Source of the DNA: Escarpia spicata
Taxonomy: Eukaryota > Annelida > Polychaeta > Sabellida > Siboglinidae
Assembly: GCA_963995525.1 (NCBI GenBank)
Contig: OZ023206.1
Location: 64,216,625 to 64,280,624, forward strand
DNA length: 64,000 bases
Direction: 5' to 3'
Numbering within the stretch: the first letter of the stretch is position 1; each line of letters begins with the position of its first letter. The translations under genes and the position numbers were made by a program. The notes beneath the pieces are model-generated. The model was not told the DNA's origin. It made no database searches and saw only the letters and a program-made list of their open reading frames with translations. Below, piece by piece: positions 59,244 to 64,000 of the stretch.

Positions 59244-59692
59244 CCATATTGGATTTATGCTAATTTTACATATTTGCCAGCAGGGAGTTTTTAGGACTTT
59301 AGTGTGGTGTTCTGGAGACCTCATGGAAAACCACTGTGCCAAACAAATTATGCTGCAATTTGTTTCATGTTTAGTGACAAATTGGGCTAGATTTACTATC
59401 ATGCCATGTTCACACAAAGTTTAACTGGGTTAACTTCACACTGGTTTACGACATACACATGTTTGCAACGACACGTGACCTTTCTATAATTGTTCCAAGT
59501 TACGATGTAGTTGTATGCAGTTAAACAGCTTAGCTAAACCAGTTTAACTTTGTGTGAACTCACGTTTAGAGTTAAAAAACACCCCCAGCACACACTTGCT
59601 TCCCAGAGAAGTCGAGATGGTGTTTGATTGAACAGGTCTGTCAGGGAGTAAAGTGTAAACCGCTTTGAGCAGTCCTGAGGACTGGATACTGC
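59244..59692 (+). repeat. Inverted segment, right copy (unique DNA plus SINE tail)
   Basis: Reverse complement of 56814-57249. Here the SINE tail is cut at GGATACTGC and the 44-bp satellite starts at once. Confidence 0.93.
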
Positions 59693-59693
59693 A

Positions 59694-62180
59694 ATTAGAT
59701 ACTCTCCTGCGGGGAGTGGGCCACAGCTATCACCGCCAATAGATACTCTCCTGTGGGGAGTGGGCCACAGCTATCACCATCATTAGATACTCTCCTGCGG
59801 GGAGTGGGCCACAGCTATCAACATCATTAGATACTCTCCTGCGGGGAGTGGGCCACAGCTATCACCATCTTTAGATACTCTCCTGTGGGAGTGGGCCACA
59901 GATATCACCATCATTAGATACTCTCCTGCGGGGAGTGGGCCACAGCTATCACCATCATTAGATACTCTCCTGCGGGGAGTGGGCCACATATATCACCATC
60001 ATTAGATACTCTCCTGCGGGGAGTGGGCCACAGCTATCACCATCTTTAGATACTCTCCTGTGGGAGTGGGCCACAGCTATCACCGCCATTAGATACTCTC
60101 CTGTGGGAGTGGGCCACAGCTATCTCCGCCATTAGATACTCTCCTGTGGGGAGTGGGCCACAGCTATCACCGCCATTAGTTACTCTCCTGTGGGGAGTGG
60201 GCCACAGCTATCACCATCATTAGATACTCTCCTGCGGGGAGTGGGCCACAGCTATCACCATCTTTAGATACTCTCCTGTGGGAGTGGGCCACATCTATCA
60301 CCGCCATTAGACATTCTCCTGTGGGGAGTGGGCCACAGCTATTACCATCATTAGATACTCTCCTGTGGGGAGTGGGCCACAGCTATCACCATCATTAGAT
60401 ACTCTCCTGCGGGGAGTGAGCCACAGCGATCACCGCCATTAGATACTCTCCTGCGGTTAGTGAGCCACAGCGATCACCGCCATTAGATACTCTCCTGCGG
60501 ATAGTGGGCCACAGCTATCACCGCCATTAGATACTCTCCTGCGGGTAGTGGACCACAGCTATCACCGCCATTAGACACTCTCCTGTGGGGAGTGGGCCAC
60601 AGCTATCACCATCATTAGATACTCTCCTGTGGGAGTGGGCCACAGATATCACCGCCATTAGATACTCTCCTGTGGGGAGTGGGCCACAGCTATCACCATC
60701 ATTAGATACTCTCCTGCGGGGAGTGGGCCACAGCTATCACCGCCATTAGATACTCTCCTGCGGGTAGTGGACCACAGCTATCACCGCCATTAGACACTCT
60801 CCTGTGGGGAGTGGGCCACAGCTATCACCATCATTAGATACTCTCCTGCGGGGAGTGGGCCACAGCTATCACCATCATTAGATACTCTCCTGCGGGGAGT
60901 GGGCCACAGCTATCACCATCTTTAGATACTCTCCTGTGGGAGTGGGCCACAGATATCACCATCATTAGATACTCTCCTGCGGGGAGTGGGCCACAGCTAT
61001 CACCATCATTAGATACTCTCCTGCGGGGAGTGGGCCACATATATCACCATCATTAGATACTCTCCTGCGGGGAGTGGGCCACAGCTATCACCATCTTTAG
61101 ATACTCTCCTGTGGGAGTGGGCCACAGCTATCACCGCCATTAGATACTCTCCTGTGGGAGTGGGCCACAGCTATCACCGCCATTAGATACTCTCCTGTGG
61201 GGAGTGGGCCACAGCTATCACCGCCATTAGTTACTCTCCTGTGGGGAGTGGGCCACAGCTATCACCATCATTAGATACTCTCCTGCGGGGAGTGGGCCAC
61301 AGCTATCACCATCTTTAGATACTCTCCTGTGGGAGTGGGCCACATCTATCACCGCCATTAGACATTCTCCTGTGGGGAGTGGGCCACAGCTATTACCATC
61401 ATTAGATACTCTCCTGTGGGGAGTGGGCCACAGCTATCACCATCATTAGATACTCTCCTGCGGGGAGTGAGCCACAGCGATCACCGCCATTAGATACTCT
61501 CCTGCGGTTAGTGAGCCACAGCGATCACCGCCATTAGATACTCTCCTGCGGATAGTGGGCCACAGCTATCACCGCCATTAGACACTCTCCTGCGGGGAGT
61601 GGGCCACAGCTATCACCATCATTAGATACTCTCCTGTGGGAGTGGGCCACAGATATCACCGCCATTAGATACTCTCCTGTGGGGAGTGGGCCACAGCTAT
61701 CACCATCATTAGATACTCTCCTGCGGGGAGTGGGCCACAGCTATCACCGCCATTAGATACTCTCCTGCGGGTAGTGGACCACAGCTATCACCGCCATTAG
61801 ACACTCTCCTGTGGGGAGTGGGCCACAGCTATCACCGCCATTAGATACTCTCCTGAGGTGAGTGGGCCACAGCTATCACCGCCATTAGATACTCTCCTGT
61901 GGGGAGTGGGCCAAAGCTTTCGCCGCCATTAGATACTCTCCTGTGGAGAGTGGGCCACAGCTATCACCGCCATTAGATACTCTCCTGTGGGGAGTGGGCC
62001 ACAGCTTTCACCGCCATTAGATACTCTCCTGTAGGGAGTGGGCCACAGCTATCACCATCATTAGATACTCTCCTGAGGGGAGTGGGCCACAGCTATCATT
62101 GCCATTAGATACTCTCCTGTGGGGAGTGGGCCACAGTTATCACCGCCATTAGATACTCTTCTGTGGGGAGTGGGCCACAG
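59694..62180 (-). repeat. 44-bp integrase-derived satellite, right block, about 56 copies
   Basis: Same unit as 57251-57687 but on the - strand, with 43-bp variants (GTGGGAG for GTGGGGAG). A higher-order period of about 1051 bp is visible: 59783 onward repeats from 60834 with the same order of variant units. The proximal copy passes in frame into the integrase N-terminal part at 62180. Confidence 0.97.
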
Positions 62181-62578
62181 AAGTCCATCGACAGTTTTTC
62201 CCATCTGTCACTCTGAATTGGTGTCATTTTCAGTGGCTTTCTTTTCAAGTTAGTTGTAGAGGCTTGACATGCTAAACACTGTCCCACTTCCTCTTGACAT
62301 GCTAGACGCCGTCCCACTTCCTCTTCTACTAGTTTGTCAATCTCTGGGAACCACACTTTGGATCGCAGCAGATTTTTGGTTTTCACTATGCCTTGGTGTC
62401 CGATGTGAGCCAACAGCACACAACAATGTCGAAGATCGGTAGGTACAACAATGCAATTGCCACGTAGTAGAATACCGTCTTGGGACATACACAATTCACC
62501 ACGTAGCCGGTACATTGACTTAACAGTAGGATTCTCAACAATGATTTCATGCCAGCGACCGTCTTCTAAGGCACGCAT
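62105..62578 (-). pseudogene. Ty3/gypsy integrase zinc finger and core start
   Basis: The - strand frame reads YRLRGELCMSQDGILLRGNC, then the HHCC zinc module (H-x3-H in LLAHIGHQGIVKTK, LACQAS for the Cys pair, with a short internal duplication of GRRLACQEEVGQCLACQ), and enters the catalytic core at KLSMDFCGPLPTEEYLMAVI. After the first catalytic Asp (MDF) the coding sequence dissolves into the 44-bp array. Confidence 0.92.
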
Positions 62579-62597
62579 GACGTTGGTGAGCCTTCGG

Positions 62598-63565
62598 TCA
62601 TTCTCTGTAGCATTGACTACCTATTCTTTTGTGATTGCTCGTGGCATTGCATTGTGCATGCTGAAGTGCATATGCTCTTCTGTCTTCGTGTTTTTCGTCT
62701 TTCCCAGAGCTGCCTCTCATGGGGTGACGTGACATGTAGTCTGCTGGATTCCTCTCACCAGGCGAATATTTCACTGTGACGTTATAGTCCTGACGTTTCA
62801 TCAACCATCGCTCAATACGGGGCAATGGTTTTGAATTCGGTTTGTTGAACATTGGCTCCAATGCTTTGTGATCGGTTATTATGTAAATTGGTCGGCCATA
62901 GACATAGAGATGATAGTGATTGCATGCCCAGAGTATAGCTAGGGCTTCACGTTCGGTCTGTAAATACCTTGATTCAACTTATGTGAGAGATATGCTTGCA
63001 TATGAGATTATCTTGCTTTCTTGTACCAACATAGCCCCTAGTCCAATGGGACTAGCATCCACAACCGACGTGGTGTGTTTTGCAGTGTCAAAGTATGCCA
63101 TTACTCTGGCATTCACTAAGCACTGTTTCAGCTTCTCAAACGCATCTGACTGAGGTTTCTCCCATCTCCAGGCTTTTTTCTTTCTTGTCAGCAACGGGAG
63201 TGGTTCAGTCAATGTTGCCATGATGGGTAAGAAGTGAGTAACATATTCCAAGAATAAGCGAACTTCAGCAACATTCTTGGGTTCCTTGATATTGAGAATG
63301 TCCCGTACTTTCTTTGGGTCAGGCTCCATACCTGCATCACTGAAGACGTATCCGACGAATGCTGTCTTGTTTGTCGCGGTGTCACATTTCTTCCGATTTA
63401 AAGTCAGGTTTTCTCCCTCAGACGCTGAAGAGTGGCTCTCGGCCTCTCATCGTGCTGTAGTTGTGAGTTAGAGTATATCTGAATGTTGTCACTGATATTG
63501 AGGGCACCTGGAAATCATTGCAGAGCTTGCGATATGGCATTTTGGAAGATTTCGCTCGCGCCTGA
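62598..63565 (-). pseudogene. Ty3/gypsy RT connection and RNase H
   Basis: Broken - strand frames: PDPKKVRDILNIKEPKNVAE, EPLPLLTRKKKAWRWEKPQS and VVDASPIGLGAMLVQESK (RNase H, first Asp), then NKPNSKPLPRIERWLMKRQD and YSPGERNPADYMSRHP. The order and spacing are those of a Ty3/gypsy pol; stops separate the pieces. Confidence 0.92.
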
Positions 63566-63880
63566 GATGCCAAAGTTCAAGCGTTTGTATCTTCTCAACC
63601 CATCATGAGTTGAAATGAGATGCCAAAGTTCAAGCGTTTGTATCTTCTCAACCCATCATGAGTTGAAATGAGATGCCAAAGTTCAAGCGTTAGTATCTTC
63701 TCAACCCGTCATGAGTTGAAATGAGATGCCAAAGTTCAAGCGTTTGTATCTTCTCAACCCATCATGAGTTGAAATGAGATGCCAAAGTTCAAGCGTTTGT
63801 ATCTTCTCAACCCATCATGAGTTGAAATGAGATGCCAAAGTTCAAGCGTTTGTATCTTCTCAACCCATCATGAGTTGAAA
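63566..63880 (-). repeat. 53-bp tandem array inside RT, 6 copies
   Basis: Starts at 63566, 63619, 63672, 63725, 63778 and 63831. On the - strand the source reads FSTHDGLRRYKRLNFGIS, the RT segment after the LNQGYHQLEL block. A 53-bp unit breaks the frame. Confidence 0.97.
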
Positions 63881-64000
63881 ACATAGTCAGATGTCTACTT
63901 TCAGGATCAAGTTCCAACTGGTGATACCCCTGATTCAGATATAATTTCGTGAATAGAGTTGATCTACTGATGTCAGCAATCACCTCAGTGATGGTTGGCG
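63881..64000 (-). pseudogene. Ty3/gypsy RT catalytic region, cut by window end
   Basis: The - strand gives STLFTKLYLNQGYHQLELDP and ESRHLTMFST, the RT palm around catalytic motif A (usually D-x-x-x-G-Y; here the usual Asp of the KLDL motif reads Tyr in KLYL, consistent with decay). Confidence 0.88.

Noticed and set aside
57069..59424. Matching 65- and 79-residue ORFs (57069-57266 and 59185-59424)
   Set aside because: They agree only because they lie in the two inverted copies of the same segment; no motif or start context.
59783..61040. 68-residue repeat ORFs with CGPLPAGEYLM
   Set aside because: They are satellite units that spell integrase residues by descent; the 44-bp period breaks the frame.

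Overview
The window is animal (metazoan) nuclear DNA. It is AT-rich, with intron-split genes, GT-AG splice sites, tRNA-derived SINEs and several superfamilies of eukaryotic transposons. The mix of repeats suggests a marine invertebrate, perhaps a mollusc or other lophotrochozoan; that lineage call is inference. No bacterial operon, CRISPR array, rRNA or stand-alone tRNA gene is visible.

The main host gene is NUP107, a Y-complex scaffold nucleoporin, on the + strand. I could assemble 27 coding exons from 17313 to 56372, all with compatible phases, giving about 974 residues with a match to animal NUP107 from the middle of the protein to its end. Its introns hold most of the repeats: two non-autonomous hAT elements with exact 8-bp target duplications (29555-30558, 31254-32193), a TTAA-flanked MITE (35196-35913), a foldback element (26665-27271), LINE reverse-transcriptase remnants (32490-33685 and 36180-36590), SINEs, and at least nine tandem arrays, some lying against splice sites.

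Upstream and divergent is a second probable host gene on the - strand (15196 to 5597): a ZAD-like Cys4 exon and a distal exon with one C2H2 finger, joined in phase across an 8.45-kb intron. That intron carries a hAT transposase gene (9029-11006) and lies mostly between two long inverted repeats (about 7541 and 14758).

The left edge (2-2266) is the 3' part of a Ty3/gypsy-type pol gene with an open frame (end of RT, RNase H, integrase). Next to it, 2480-4940 is a compact cassette: a short - strand ORF resembling the RPA zinc-ribbon OB fold, a frameshifted - strand NADAR domain, a + strand spliced-looking acidic gene, and a duplicated E-box-containing motif.

The right edge (56.8-64 kb) is the most unusual part. 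A second Ty3/gypsy element has been torn apart. Its RT, RNase H and integrase zinc finger lie on the - strand (62180-64000), but the integrase C-terminal half lies on the + strand (57690-58400). A 44-bp satellite, made from the start of the integrase core coding sequence, sits on both sides in opposite orientations, and two 0.45-kb inverted copies of a SINE-containing segment lie where recombination would have flipped the middle. A second array, of 53 bp, arose inside the RT of the same gene.
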